In this document: positions 11,423-19,178 of the stretch, one piece after another
How positions within the stretch are numbered: the first letter of the stretch is position 1
Layout: the number at the start of each line of letters is the position of its first letter
Assembly (NCBI GenBank): GCA_007693965.1
Contig: RECQ01000033.1
Coordinates: 62,001 to 126,000, forward strand
Direction of reading: 5' to 3'
DNA from: Phycisphaeraceae bacterium
GTDB taxonomy: Bacteria > Planctomycetota > Phycisphaerae > Phycisphaerales > UBA1924
Length of the DNA: 64,000 bases
Program-made: the position numbers and the translations under genes
The notes under the pieces: model-generated
Databases searched by the model: none
What the model saw: the letters and a program-made list of their open reading frames with translations, nothing else
What the model was told of the DNA's origin: nothing

Positions 11423-12298
11423 ATGAAGACCGACACACGCCCATTCCGCGCGCTCTTCCCGCTCGCCCTCGCCCTCCTCGCCATCGCCATGATCGCGCCG
11501 GGCGCCGCCCGCGCCCAGGACGACAACGCAACAGACGAACAGAACGACGAATACGTCTGGCCCGAGCTGCGCGTCCACCACGTCGGCGATCTGCCGGTCT
11601 TCGATCGAGATCGCTTCCAGGACCCGGTCGATGTCGCCATGTATCTCAGCGGCGAGTTCTATGCGATGAACGCCCGCAAGCTCGGCCCCGGACTCATCGC
11701 CATCTACGAGCCTCCGGAACACCAGGCCGCCTTCGCCGAGATGATGAACAGCCTCCGCGCCGCCCGCGGCGAGCCCGTCGCGCTGCGCATCGCGATCCGG
11801 AGTCTGAACGCTGATGAGATCGAGGGCGTACAGGTCGGGAGTCCGGCTCCTGCCGGCGTCGGACGGGTTGTGCTCGAGCATCAGCAGGTGGCGCATCGGG
11901 GGCTGCCCACCAGGATGCACAGCACGAAGCAGCGATATTACGTCTCCGACTACAGCCCCGTCGTCGGCTCCGGCGCTGTGGGCCACAATCCGACGGTCGC
12001 CACCGTCAGCGACGGCCTCGCCCTCACCGTCTACGCGGGTGTGGGCCGCGACGAGCGCACGGATATGCACATTGATGGCGAGCTCACGCGTGTGCTGATG
12101 AACGACCACCATCCCGCTGCGATCGCCGCCGTCGCCGACAACGCCACGCTCCATCTTCCATCCATCGATCGGCGTTCGATCACCAGCGCCGTCTCTCTGC
12201 GAGATGGTGAAGAAACCATCATCGCCATCGTTCAGTCTCCGGAAAAGGAGAACGGCGTCCTCGCCATCACCGCGACTGTCCGGGCGCTTGGCAACTGA
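11423..12298 (+). CDS. Secreted protein of unknown function
   Basis: 291 residues with a clear signal peptide (residues 1-31, cleavage after ARA). The start ATG at 11423 follows AAGGAG. After an acidic segment the sequence is mixed alpha/beta. Near the C-terminus LPSIDRRSITSAVSLRDGEETIIAIVQ resembles the strand pattern seen near the end of secretin domains, but the rest of a secretin fold is not apparent, so I do not assign it. It lies 79 bp after the anti-sigma gene on the same strand and could be part of the same unit, perhaps an output or signal input of that regulator. No catalytic motif or lipobox is present. Confidence 0.6.
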   Translation: MKTDTRPFRALFPLALALLAIAMIAPGAARAQDDNATDEQNDEYVWPELRVHHVGDLPVFDRDRFQDPVDVAMYLSGEFYAMNARKLGPGLIAIYEPPEHQAAFAEMMNSLRAARGEPVALRIAIRSLNADEIEGVQVGSPAPAGVGRVVLEHQQVAHRGLPTRMHSTKQRYYVSDYSPVVGSGAVGHNPTVATVSDGLALTVYAGVGRDERTDMHIDGELTRVLMNDHHPAAIAAVADNATLHLPSIDRRSITSAVSLRDGEETIIAIVQSPEKENGVLAITATVRALGN

Positions 12299-12575
12299 GC
12301 CGGGCCGGCGCCGGCGCATCACCGTCATTCGATCTGACTCGGCCGCCCGCCGCGCCCGCGGCGGCGTGCCGATTGGAGACGCGCAATCCCGCACATCATC
12401 CCAACATGCCGGCGCCAAGGGTCAAAAAGCGCTCTTTCGATGCGACAGTTCAGGGAATTTTTGATTGGCGCTGCGGGTAATTTCGGGTAGCGTTCCTTAT
12501 CAGGATTCCGCTGGCCTCGCACCGCCTGCGTCACGCCTGATCGCACAGTTCGCATTGGGAGAAGGAGAGAAAGAC

Positions 12576-13193
12576 ATGTTCTGTCGTCGCACGAGCGCCC
12601 TCGGCGCTGGTCTGTTCGCAGCCTGCCTTGTCACCGGCGCCGCCCACGCCACGATCACACCGTGGTTCTCCGACCTGCTCCGCGATGGCGAGCCCGCGGG
12701 TCGGATCGAATTCACAATCGACGAATCCGACCCCCGCTTCGGCCAGCCCATGAGCGCGGTCGGCGACACGATTCCCTACTTCCTTCCCCTCGAAATCTCG
12801 CTCACGGTCTTCCCCGGCTTCGCCCCGGAGAACGCGACGGTGAACGCGGGCCTGACCTATGACATCGGCGACAACGCTTTCGGCGACATCTTCGGCTTCC
12901 GTCCCGATGCGCTGCCTGACTTCCCCGCCTCGTCGCTGATCGAGTTCTTCGACCTCGCCGCCGGCGATGGAATCTTCACGTGGACCTTCGGCTCCGGCGG
13001 CTTCAACCCGGACACCGTATTTCTCAACGGAATGAGTTGGGGCTTCGTCGACATCGAGGGGGGCGAGTCCAGCACCGTTTTTCTCGACATGACGCCCCCG
13101 GCCATCGTGCCGACGCCCGGCGCCCTGGCTCTCGCGTCGCTGGCGCTGCTCAGTCTCGGCATCGGGCGGCGTCGCTGTGGTGGTCTCGCCTGA
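12576..13193 (+). CDS. PEP-CTERM-type sorted secreted protein
   Basis: 205 residues from the ATG at 12576, which follows GAAGGAGAGAAAG. A signal peptide (residues 1-25, ending ...TGAAHA) leads to a beta-rich domain. The C-terminus is VPTPGALALASLALLSLGIGRRR: a Pro-containing recognition motif, one transmembrane helix and an arginine cluster, the tripartite layout of PEP-CTERM proteins handled by exosortase/archaeosortase-type enzymes. Such proteins are exported and processed at the envelope. No exosortase lies in the window. The core domain is not recognised. The 277 bp upstream shows no gene. Confidence 0.75.
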   Translation: MFCRRTSALGAGLFAACLVTGAAHATITPWFSDLLRDGEPAGRIEFTIDESDPRFGQPMSAVGDTIPYFLPLEISLTVFPGFAPENATVNAGLTYDIGDNAFGDIFGFRPDALPDFPASSLIEFFDLAAGDGIFTWTFGSGGFNPDTVFLNGMSWGFVDIEGGESSTVFLDMTPPAIVPTPGALALASLALLSLGIGRRRCGGLA

Positions 13194-13212
13194 GCGCCGC
13201 TACCCTCATGGC

Positions 13213-13713
13213 ATGCCCGCACGCATCGCCATCGTCGCCATGCTCCTTGCCGCCGCGACAGCCCTGACCGGCTGCCACAGCGCCCCCACGCTCCGCGTCA
13301 TCGACGCTGAGATCACCGAACAGACCGACGACGGCTTCGTCGTCACCTTCCACCTCGAAGGGCTGAACCCCAACGACGACCCGCTCCCGCTGCGCCGCGT
13401 GAACTATTCGCTCTCACTGGACGGTCGGCGCGTCTTCGAGGGCGTGCGCTCTCCCGAGGCGACGCTGCCCCGCCGCGGCGTGCAGCGCTTCAGCCTTCCC
13501 GTCGCCACGCCGCGCGATGTCTGGACCCCGGAGCAGCTCGGCGCCGGCGCCAGCTACACGCTCCGGGGCGAGCTGACCTACCTCGCCCCCGGCGCCTTCG
13601 CTGAAGTTCTCTTCGACGCCGGCGTGCGCAGGCCCACTGTCTCATTCCGCTCAAGTGGGGAATTCAGCGCACTCGAATCCATCCCCGACGAGCCTGCGGC
13701 GCCACCGGAATGA
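13213..13713 (+). CDS. LEA14-like lipoprotein
   Basis: 166 residues. A lipoprotein signal (LLAAATALTGC, lipid-modified Cys at about residue 21) precedes one LEA2/WHy-type beta domain: FVVTFHLEGLNPNDDPLPLRRVNYSLSLDGRRVFEG matches the family's core, with the typical NPN(D/E)xxLPLRxVxYxLxxxGxxV pattern. These domains bind or buffer partners at cell envelopes; the exact role in bacteria is unclear. The ATG at 13213 gives a clean signal peptide; a GTG at 13177 in the same frame would overlap the previous gene by 17 bp. The stop overlaps nnrD by ATGA, so the two are probably cotranslated, although no functional link is obvious. Confidence 0.7.
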   Translation: MPARIAIVAMLLAAATALTGCHSAPTLRVIDAEITEQTDDGFVVTFHLEGLNPNDDPLPLRRVNYSLSLDGRRVFEGVRSPEATLPRRGVQRFSLPVATPRDVWTPEQLGAGASYTLRGELTYLAPGAFAEVLFDAGVRRPTVSFRSSGEFSALESIPDEPAAPPE

Positions 13714-14681
13714 GCCCAGACACCCGCGACGATCATCCGCTCCCCCTCCTGCCGCAGCGTGACTCCCGCGGCCACAAGGGTGATTTCGGAACCGTCGCCA
13801 TTGTCGGCGGGCGCGTGCACGCGGACATCACCATGCTCGGCGGCCCCGCCTTCAGCGCGCTGGCGGCGCTGCGATCCGGCGCGGGGCTCGTGCGACTCGC
13901 CCTACCCGCGCCGATTCTCAACGCCGCCCTCACGCTGGCGCCCTCCGCCACAGGCGTCGCCCTGCCCATCGACCACGAGAGAGAAGTCGTGCCGCGCGAG
14001 GCGGCGGTCATCCTCGATGGTCTGCTGGCGGAGGCTTCTTGCCTTGCGATCGGGCCCGGGCTGGGGCTGGGGGCGGCGCCGCGGGCGCTGACGCTCCGCG
14101 CGGTGATGCAGGAAGAGACGCCCGTCGTCGTCGACGCCGATGCGCTGAACAACCTCGCCGAAACGCCCGAACTGCAGCGCGATTTTCATGCCCATGCCAT
14201 CATCACCCCCCACCCCGGCGAATACCGGCGCCTGGCGCGGTCGCTGGAGATAGACGAGGACCCCGTGTCGCCCGACGCTCGACCCGCCGCGGCGGAGCGG
14301 CTGGCGCAGTTTCTCGGCTGCATCGTCGTCCTGAAGGGCGCGGGCACGGTGGTCAGCGACGGGCATCGCACCTGGGTGGACGATGCGCACAACGCCGCCC
14401 TCGCCACCGCCGGGACCGGCGATGTGCTCACCGGAATCATCGCGGCCCTCGTCGCCCAGCACCACCGCGACCCGCTCATCGCCGGTGAACGCTCCATCCC
14501 CAGCGAACGGCGCGGCGGGCTGAGCCTCTTCGACTGCGCCCGCATCGCCGTCCGGGCCCACGCCCGCGCCGCCGACGCATGGACCGCGCGAACGGGGGCG
14601 TCCAGCGGACTGCTGGCGATGGATCTTGTGGACGAACTTCCCGGTGCGCTCCAGTCATTGCGAACTGCGGATCGCGGCTGA
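13710..14681 (+). CDS. nnrD: ADP-dependent (S)-NAD(P)H-hydrate dehydratase
   Basis: 323 residues covering the ribokinase-like YjeF C-terminal domain. The marks are KGDFGTVAIVGG near residue 23, the GPGLGLG turn (about 114-120), DADALN (about 140), TPHPGEYRRL (about 170), the LKGAGTVV strand, and the ADP/phosphate loop NAALATAGTGDVLTGIIAAL near residue 230, with the catalytic Asp in AGTGD. It repairs damaged NADHX/NADPHX using ADP. The YjeF N-terminal epimerase domain is not fused, so the epimerase must be elsewhere. It is coupled by ATGA overlap to the preceding lipoprotein gene. Confidence 0.93.
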   Translation: MSPDTRDDHPLPLLPQRDSRGHKGDFGTVAIVGGRVHADITMLGGPAFSALAALRSGAGLVRLALPAPILNAALTLAPSATGVALPIDHEREVVPREAAVILDGLLAEASCLAIGPGLGLGAAPRALTLRAVMQEETPVVVDADALNNLAETPELQRDFHAHAIITPHPGEYRRLARSLEIDEDPVSPDARPAAAERLAQFLGCIVVLKGAGTVVSDGHRTWVDDAHNAALATAGTGDVLTGIIAALVAQHHRDPLIAGERSIPSERRGGLSLFDCARIAVRAHARAADAWTARTGASSGLLAMDLVDELPGALQSLRTADRG

Positions 14682-14809
14682 CGCCTGTCTGCATCGGAAT
14701 TTTTCAGACGTCGATCGGTCGGACGCCGCCGGGCGCGGCCGATGTGAATCTTTCGAAATCTCCATTGAACCAGGCCGCAGCGACGACGACCTACCAGTGG
14801 AGGCCACTC

Positions 14810-15394
14810 GTGCAGCGAACAGCGGAGCACATTCTTGATGAATCACTCGTGCTCCGCTCGAAATCGGGCGACGCCTCAGCCCACACCGAGCTGATCGAGC
14901 GATGGCATCCGCGGCTGTACCGCCACGCGCGCCGGCTCGTCGATCATGTCGACGCTGCCGAGGAGGTCATGCAGGAATCATGGCTGGCGATCGTGCGCAT
15001 GCTGTCGCGTCTGGACGACCCCGCCCGTTTCGGACCGTGGGCGTACCGCATCGTGACCAACAAGTGCGCCGACTGGACCCGGCGGCGCGCGCGAGATCGG
15101 GCCCGCGGCCTGCACAACGCCAGCGATCCCGAGCACGCGATTGCGAGCGAACGCGCCGCCGAGGAGCCCGGAGCGGATCAGCGGCGAATTGAATCTGACG
15201 CGCTTCTCCGGGCGATGCGCCAGCTCTCCCCCGAACACCGGGCGACGCTCGCACTGCATTACATGGAGGAGATGCGCATCGCCGAAATCGCAGTCGCCAC
15301 GGGCGTCCCTGTCGGAACCGTGAAATCCCGCCTGCACCACGCGCGCGAACGTCTGCGCGCGATCATCGAACAGTCAGAAAGGAAAGAGCCATGA
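14810..15394 (+). CDS. ECF RNA polymerase sigma factor
   Basis: 194 residues from a GTG at 14810, preferred because TGGAGG lies 7 bases upstream and the sequence then reads straight into region 2. Region 2 (about 20-85) includes HARRLVDHVDAAEEVMQESWLAIVRMLSRLDD and FGPWAYRIVTNKCADWTRR. Region 4 (about 130-185) includes LRQLSPEHRATLALHYMEEMRIAEIA and GTVKSRLHHARERL, all canonical for ECF sigmas. The stop overlaps the next start by ATGA. Together with the 125-residue membrane protein downstream it forms a second, independent sigma/membrane-partner unit in this window. Confidence 0.93.
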   Translation: MQRTAEHILDESLVLRSKSGDASAHTELIERWHPRLYRHARRLVDHVDAAEEVMQESWLAIVRMLSRLDDPARFGPWAYRIVTNKCADWTRRRARDRARGLHNASDPEHAIASERAAEEPGADQRRIESDALLRAMRQLSPEHRATLALHYMEEMRIAEIAVATGVPVGTVKSRLHHARERLRAIIEQSERKEP

Positions 15395-15768
15395 CAGACC
15401 GTGTGGACGAGTTCATTCGTCAATCATTGCGCATCGAGGATGAGGAGCTGCTGAAGGATCTTCCCGAGGCCGGCATCACCGGACGGCTGTTCACCGCGTT
15501 GCGGCGGATGCCGCTCTGGGCGCGCTGGTTCGTGCTGGCGGGCGGAATCGTCCTGCACATCGTCATGATCTGGTTCATCATCCGCTTCTTCAACGCCACC
15601 GAGACACAGGAGATGATCGCCTGGGCGACCGGGTTCCTCTTGATCACGATCTTCATCGTCGCGATGAAGATCTGGGTCTGGATGCAGATGGAGAAGTACG
15701 TGATCCTGCGCGAGCTCAAACGCCTCGAGCTTCAGATCGCGCGGCTCGCGGAGCGCGAGGGCTCGTGA
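15391..15768 (+). CDS. Small two-helix membrane protein coupled to an ECF sigma factor
   Basis: 125 residues: an N-terminal cytoplasmic helix-rich region (DEFIRQSLRIEDEELLKDLPE), two transmembrane helices (about 47-67 and 75-97), and a C-terminal coiled-coil-like tail (EKYVILRELKRLELQIARLAE). This layout resembles the DUF6768-type membrane proteins that accompany ECF sigma factors; I base that on the WxWMxxxKxxxLRExKRLELQ pattern from memory. The 4-bp overlap with the sigma gene implies coupled expression, and a role in restraining or tuning the sigma factor at the membrane is likely but not shown. No zinc motif is present. Confidence 0.7.
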   Translation: MTDRVDEFIRQSLRIEDEELLKDLPEAGITGRLFTALRRMPLWARWFVLAGGIVLHIVMIWFIIRFFNATETQEMIAWATGFLLITIFIVAMKIWVWMQMEKYVILRELKRLELQIARLAEREGS

Positions 15769-16355
15769 CGCGGCGCCGGCGCGGCGGGCGGGGAATTCCC
15801 TCGCTCGCGCTTCGGGCTCGTTGCGGGGCGCCCGCTGCCCATCGCCGGCCTGCACCCGCTAGACTCGCACGCATCGACCACCTCTCGCTCCAACCCGGCC
15901 CGCCCGAGATCGACACCGATCGCCTGCTGCTCATCGTCACCGGCGCCCACCTGCGGGCCGAGAGCGCCGACAGGCCGCTGGCGTATCACCTGCGCGATCG
16001 CATCTTCGAAGAGCTGTGCCGTCGCTGCGGCGTCGATGAGGGCGATCACCCCTTTACCGTCATGGTCTGCTCCGACGTGTGGTACCTGAACAACGACGAC
16101 CTGCGCGACTGCCCCACCATCAGCATCGGCGGCCCGGGCGTGAACGCGCTGGGCGCCTTCCTCGCCGACAAGCTCCCCAGCGCCTTCGTCGTCGAGGATG
16201 TCCTGATGGTGCAGATCGACCTGGACTACGACGATGTGATCGCGTCGTGCTGGGGGGTCGACCACACCACGACCGTCGCCGCGGTGGATGCGTTCTGCGA
16301 GAAGTATCTCGTTCAGTTCATCGATGAGGCGACGAGGCGGATCGAGACGGCGTAG
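15765..16355 (+). CDS. Conserved hypothetical protein, start uncertain
   Basis: Up to 196 residues. The convincing part begins near residue 40 (DRLLLIVTGAHLRAESADRPLAY) and runs to the end as a soluble alpha/beta protein with a CSDVWYLNNDDLRDCPTISIGGPGVNALGAF core and acidic stretches. I do not recognise a family. The only in-frame conventional start before that core is the GTG at 15765, overlapping the previous stop (GTGA). Using it puts a dispersed 26-bp repeat (15796-15822) into the coding sequence as IPSLALRAR. Either the N-terminus really contains the repeat or an unusual start is used further in. It may be cotranscribed with the sigma unit. Confidence 0.6.
   Translation: MTRRRRGGRGIPSLALRARCGAPAAHRRPAPARLARIDHLSLQPGPPEIDTDRLLLIVTGAHLRAESADRPLAYHLRDRIFEELCRRCGVDEGDHPFTVMVCSDVWYLNNDDLRDCPTISIGGPGVNALGAFLADKLPSAFVVEDVLMVQIDLDYDDVIASCWGVDHTTTVAAVDAFCEKYLVQFIDEATRRIETA
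15796..15822 (-). repeat. 26-bp dispersed repeat, copy 1
   Basis: On the minus strand this reads ACGAGCCCGAAGCGCGAGCG followed by AGGGAA. Further copies are at 18978-19003 (plus orientation, inside mnmE) and 40642-40667 (plus orientation, after the RNase R gene, with one base changed to AAGCG). The three are nearly identical, which argues for dispersal rather than chance. Confidence 0.85.
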
Positions 16356-16396
16356 CGCAGGGCCGCCAAATTCGAACCTCGCATATCCAACGGGCT

Positions 16397-16705
16397 TCAG
16401 GCTGACGCAGGCAATTGCGTCGTCAACCGAATTCCACTTTGATATCGCTGCACTGATCGGTTCATCATGTGAATCACCGAAGAGCTCCGATTCACAAAGA
16501 TACATTGCGACTGCAATGCTTGAAGTGGAAACTGCTCGAGCAAGTTCATCACCAGCGCGTTGGCATAGGAGGGCGTCATGATTTGAACGACAGCCATATC
16601 GATATGCACTACCTCTGAGATGGATAGTGCAGCGACTATTCGATTGGCCAACGCCTCGCCTTCGCTGGCAGATCGAAGTGACGATGTTTCCAAGCGGATG
16701 TCCAC
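16397..16705 (-). CDS. STAS-like (DUF4325-type) domain protein
   Basis: 102 residues from a GTG at 16705. The pattern VVHIDMAVVQIMTPSYANALVMNLLEQFP matches the STAS-like DUF4325 domain: a beta strand, a T/S-containing turn, then an amphipathic helix. A basic C-terminal segment follows. It lies 20 bp downstream of the GHKL ATPase gene on the same strand, so the two are very likely one operon. By analogy with anti-sigma-antagonist and switch-kinase pairs, it may be a partner or substrate of that ATPase. The region has noticeably lower GC than its neighbours, suggesting acquisition. Function unknown. Confidence 0.7.
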   Translation of the reverse strand: MDIRLETSSLRSASEGEALANRIVAALSISEVVHIDMAVVQIMTPSYANALVMNLLEQFPLQALQSQCIFVNRSSSVIHMMNRSVQRYQSGIRLTTQLPASA

Positions 16706-16724
16706 TGCAATCGCTCCCTTCGAC

Positions 16725-17624
16725 TCAGAGTATTGCCTCGACCGAGGAGATCGACAAGGACGAACCTGTGAAATACCGAATATTCACCAGACAACCCTGA
16801 AATCGCGTGCGCAAGGTTCCGATAACAGGGTGTTCACCCGGAGTGTAAGTGACCCAACAGTCTCCGCTCAGAACTGTCAATTCGCCTCCGCCACTCTCGC
16901 AATATCTGCGAATTTCATAGAGCCCGGCGCCGCTGTTCGGCTGACCCCGAAGGTTTGACTGCCCTGCCGGCGTGCCCGTCACCCCATCCTCCATCGCTAG
17001 CAAAATCGCCTCGCGATCGGTTCTGACATGCGAGTGTTTTGGATTAGACGCCAAATGTGAGCGGATCGACTTCCCCAGATCAAGCACTGCTACTTCAATA
17101 CATTCGATTTTCGGGAACGCCTGACCAACAACTATGCAGTCAATCGGGGACTCGGCATGTGTGAGTCCATTGAGAATCACCTCGTCAAGACACCCCGCCA
17201 TATGACTGAACATCCCAGCCGCAAGATCTGCACGGGGCGCAAGCACTTCAAGTATCCGCTCCCCTTCATCACCCGGAGGCCACTTCACCCTGTTCGCAGG
17301 AATATTCGTGTCTCGATGTGTCTCCGCTCCTTCCTCTTGTGAGAAAAATGACTGAACACCGAGTCGTCTCAGATGCTCTGCGCATTCTGTATTCTTCGGG
17401 GGAATCAACTCAACTGAACTTCCGTTCGACTTCGCAAGCTCTGCCAATCCGCACAAACATGCGACAGTATATGGCTTGAGATGATTACAACCAGACAAAT
17501 CAACCACATCTGCAACTTGATGCATCGCTGTTCGCCTCAGGACGTCCCAAGCGAGCGCCGCAGAATCTCCATCGGAAAATCTTCCCGCGTCTGGCCGCTG
17601 ATCGACTTCGAATAGCTTCTTCAT
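16725..17624 (-). CDS. GHKL (histidine kinase-like) ATPase with N-terminal STAS-like domain
   Basis: 299 residues. The N-terminal part (about 35-90: VVDLSGCNHLKPYTVACLCGLAELAK...VELIPPKN) looks like a STAS-type fold. The C-terminal half shows the GHKL boxes: DEVILNGLTHAESP (N box, about 147-158), VAVLDLG (D-x-G box) and SGAGLYEIRRYCESGGGELTVLSG (G2-like box). This resembles anti-sigma switch kinases such as SpoIIAB/RsbW but with a fused STAS-like module, and no receiver or membrane segment is present. It forms a two-gene unit with the 102-residue STAS-like gene downstream. G+C is lower than around it (17401-17460 is 29 of 60 bases). The role is unknown; a partner-switching regulator is the simplest reading. 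Confidence 0.75.
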   Translation of the reverse strand: MKKLFEVDQRPDAGRFSDGDSAALAWDVLRRTAMHQVADVVDLSGCNHLKPYTVACLCGLAELAKSNGSSVELIPPKNTECAEHLRRLGVQSFFSQEEGAETHRDTNIPANRVKWPPGDEGERILEVLAPRADLAAGMFSHMAGCLDEVILNGLTHAESPIDCIVVGQAFPKIECIEVAVLDLGKSIRSHLASNPKHSHVRTDREAILLAMEDGVTGTPAGQSNLRGQPNSGAGLYEIRRYCESGGGELTVLSGDCWVTYTPGEHPVIGTLRTRFQGCLVNIRYFTGSSLSISSVEAIL

Positions 17625-17710
17625 GGAATGTCAATTGAGTGTGCGTTCAATGTACGCGATGAAATGGATGAACGTACAACAATATAGATTCATCCCAATT
17701 CTGGCATTCG

Positions 17711-19177
17711 TCACTTCCCCACACAAAAACTCGCAAAGATCCGCCCGATCACATCATCCGGCGGCACCGCGCCCGCGATCTCGCCGATCGCGTCCAGGGC
17801 ACGGCGCATCGACTGGGCCGCCAGCTCGGCGCCAGACAGATGGCGCGACCCCGCATCCGGCGCCGCAAGCGATCGCGCCTCGCCCAGGCCCTCCCGGGCC
17901 CGCTCCAGGGCGCGCTGGTGGCGAGGCAGGAGCGTCATCGTCGCCGCGCCCTTGGAGGTCTGGGCCGCATCGGCGATGGCGCGGCGCAGGGCGCCGAGGT
18001 TCCAGCCGTCGAGAGCGCACACGGAGAGCGGGGAAGAGTTCTGAGTGTTGAGTTCTGTGTTCTGAGTTCTGTGTGCTGTGTTCTGAGTTCCGGGATCGGC
18101 GTTTCCGATTCCCGGCAAGTCCGCCTTGGTGCGCACGCGCAGTGTCGGTTTCTGTTCCGGCAGCGCGATGCCGAGCTGGAAGCGTCCGTCGGGGTCGCAG
18201 AGGATGAGGACGTCAGCGCGTTCGATCGCCTCGCGGGCGGCGCGCTGCGATGCTTCATCGGCGCGGGAGCGGGCGCCGATGGCCTCATCGAGGCCGGCCA
18301 GGTCCACCAGCCGCACGGCCAGGCCCGGCGCTGCGGCGTCCTGCGCCAGGTCCAGCGTCTCCTCGATCGCATCGCGCGTTGTGCCCGGCGCTTCCGACAC
18401 CACAGCGCGGCGCCGGCCCAGCAGCGCATTGAAAAGCGTCGATTTACCCGCGTTGGGCGGACCGACCAGCGCCACGACGGGCAGCGCATCGGACGATTCC
18501 GCCGCCCCGGCGCCGGCGAGCCGGCCATCAATTTCTTCCAGCAGCGCATCGAGTCGAGCCAGAAGATCGTCGGGCGAGATCGCCACCACATCTTCCTGGT
18601 CGGTGAAGTCGACGCCCGCCTCGACCAGCGCCAGGGCGCCGGCGAGCTCGTCCGCCATGCGCCGGTAAAGCGCCCCCACCTCGCCGGAGCGAAGTCTCGC
18701 TCCCGCATCGAGCTGCGCCTCGTTGGCGGCGCCGATCGTCAGCGCCACGCCCTCGGCCTGCTCGATGGTGAGCCGCCCGTTCAGGAATGCCCGGGCGGTG
18801 AACTCGCCGGGATCGGCGATGCGCACGCCCTCGATCGCCAGCAGCGCGCCCAACAGCCGCTCCAGCAGAGCCGGATTTCCGGGAAGTTGAAACTCGGCGC
18901 TGTCTTCGCCGGTGTACGACGACGGCGCCGCGAAGCGCACCAGCAGCGCGGGCAGCGAAGGCGGCTCAGGCGCCTCCACGAGCCCGAAGCGCGAGCGAGG
19001 GAATGAGACACGTACGCGCGCCACCCCGCGCTTCCACGTTGTGAGTTCCTGATTCCCAGAGTCGGTGACAATCGAGCGCACAACATCCGGCGTCGCCGAC
19101 CCGGAGATGCGGATCATCGCCCGCGCCGAGCGTCCCGACGCCGAGGCGACGGCGACGATGGTGTCGCCCTGGCGCAT
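17711..19177 (-). CDS. mnmE: tRNA modification GTPase MnmE (TrmE)
   Basis: 488 residues from the ATG at 19177. The N-terminal folate-binding domain includes [14 protein letters not shown] (about 84-96). The G domain has the P-loop GPPNAGKS (239-246), GTTRD (265-269), DLAG (292-295) and TKAD (350-353). The C-terminus is the conserved CVGK. With MnmG it installs the cmnm5 group on U34 of certain tRNAs. Two oddities: residues 58-67 ([10 protein letters not shown]) are encoded by a dispersed 26-bp repeat, and residues about 364-381 ([17 protein letters not shown]) are encoded by an in-frame heptamer array between the G4 and G5 motifs. The HGG motif usual after the SYTGED block is absent (QLPGN). 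The gene starts 1 bp after yidC ends. Confidence 0.93.
   Translation of the reverse strand: MRQGDTIVAVASASGRSARAMIRISGSATPDVVRSIVTDSGNQELTTWKRGVARVRVSFPRSRFGLVEAPEPPSLPALLVRFAAPSSYTGEDSAEFQLPGNPALLERLLGALLAIEGVRIADPGEFTARAFLNGRLTIEQAEGVALTIGAANEAQLDAGARLRSGEVGALYRRMADELAGALALVEAGVDFTDQEDVVAISPDDLLARLDALLEEIDGRLAGAGAAESSDALPVVALVGPPNAGKSTLFNALLGRRRAVVSEAPGTTRDAIEETLDLAQDAAAPGLAVRLVDLAGLDEAIGARSRADEASQRAAREAIERADVLILCDPDGRFQLGIALPEQKPTLRVRTKADLPGIGNADPGTQNTAHRTQNTELNTQNSSPLSVCALDGWNLGALRRAIADAAQTSKGAATMTLLPRHQRALERAREGLGEARSLAAPDAGSRHLSGAELAAQSMRRALDAIGEIAGAVPPDDVIGRIFASFCVGK
18036..18091. repeat. Period-7 tandem array C, inside mnmE
   Basis: Heptamers such as GTTCTGA, GTGTTGA and GTTCTGT are repeated; on the coding strand they read CAGAACT/CAGAACA/CTCAACA. 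Three heptamers equal seven codons, giving the periodic [17 protein letters not shown] peptide. It is the same sequence family as the intergenic arrays at 27190, 32793 and 49869. Confidence 0.9.
18978..19003 (+). repeat. 26-bp dispersed repeat, copy 2 (inside mnmE)
   Basis: ACGAGCCCGAAGCGCGAGCG followed by AGGGAA. It lies within the mnmE coding sequence and encodes [10 protein letters not shown] on the minus strand, in a strand/loop region of the N-terminal domain just before the SYTGED motif. Confidence 0.85.
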
Positions 19178-19178
19178 A

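Noticed and set aside
12299-12575. Possible promoter or small RNA upstream of the PEP-CTERM gene
   Set aside because: An AT-richer stretch near 12450-12480 exists, but no hexamer pair with sensible spacing or conserved RNA structure could be supported.
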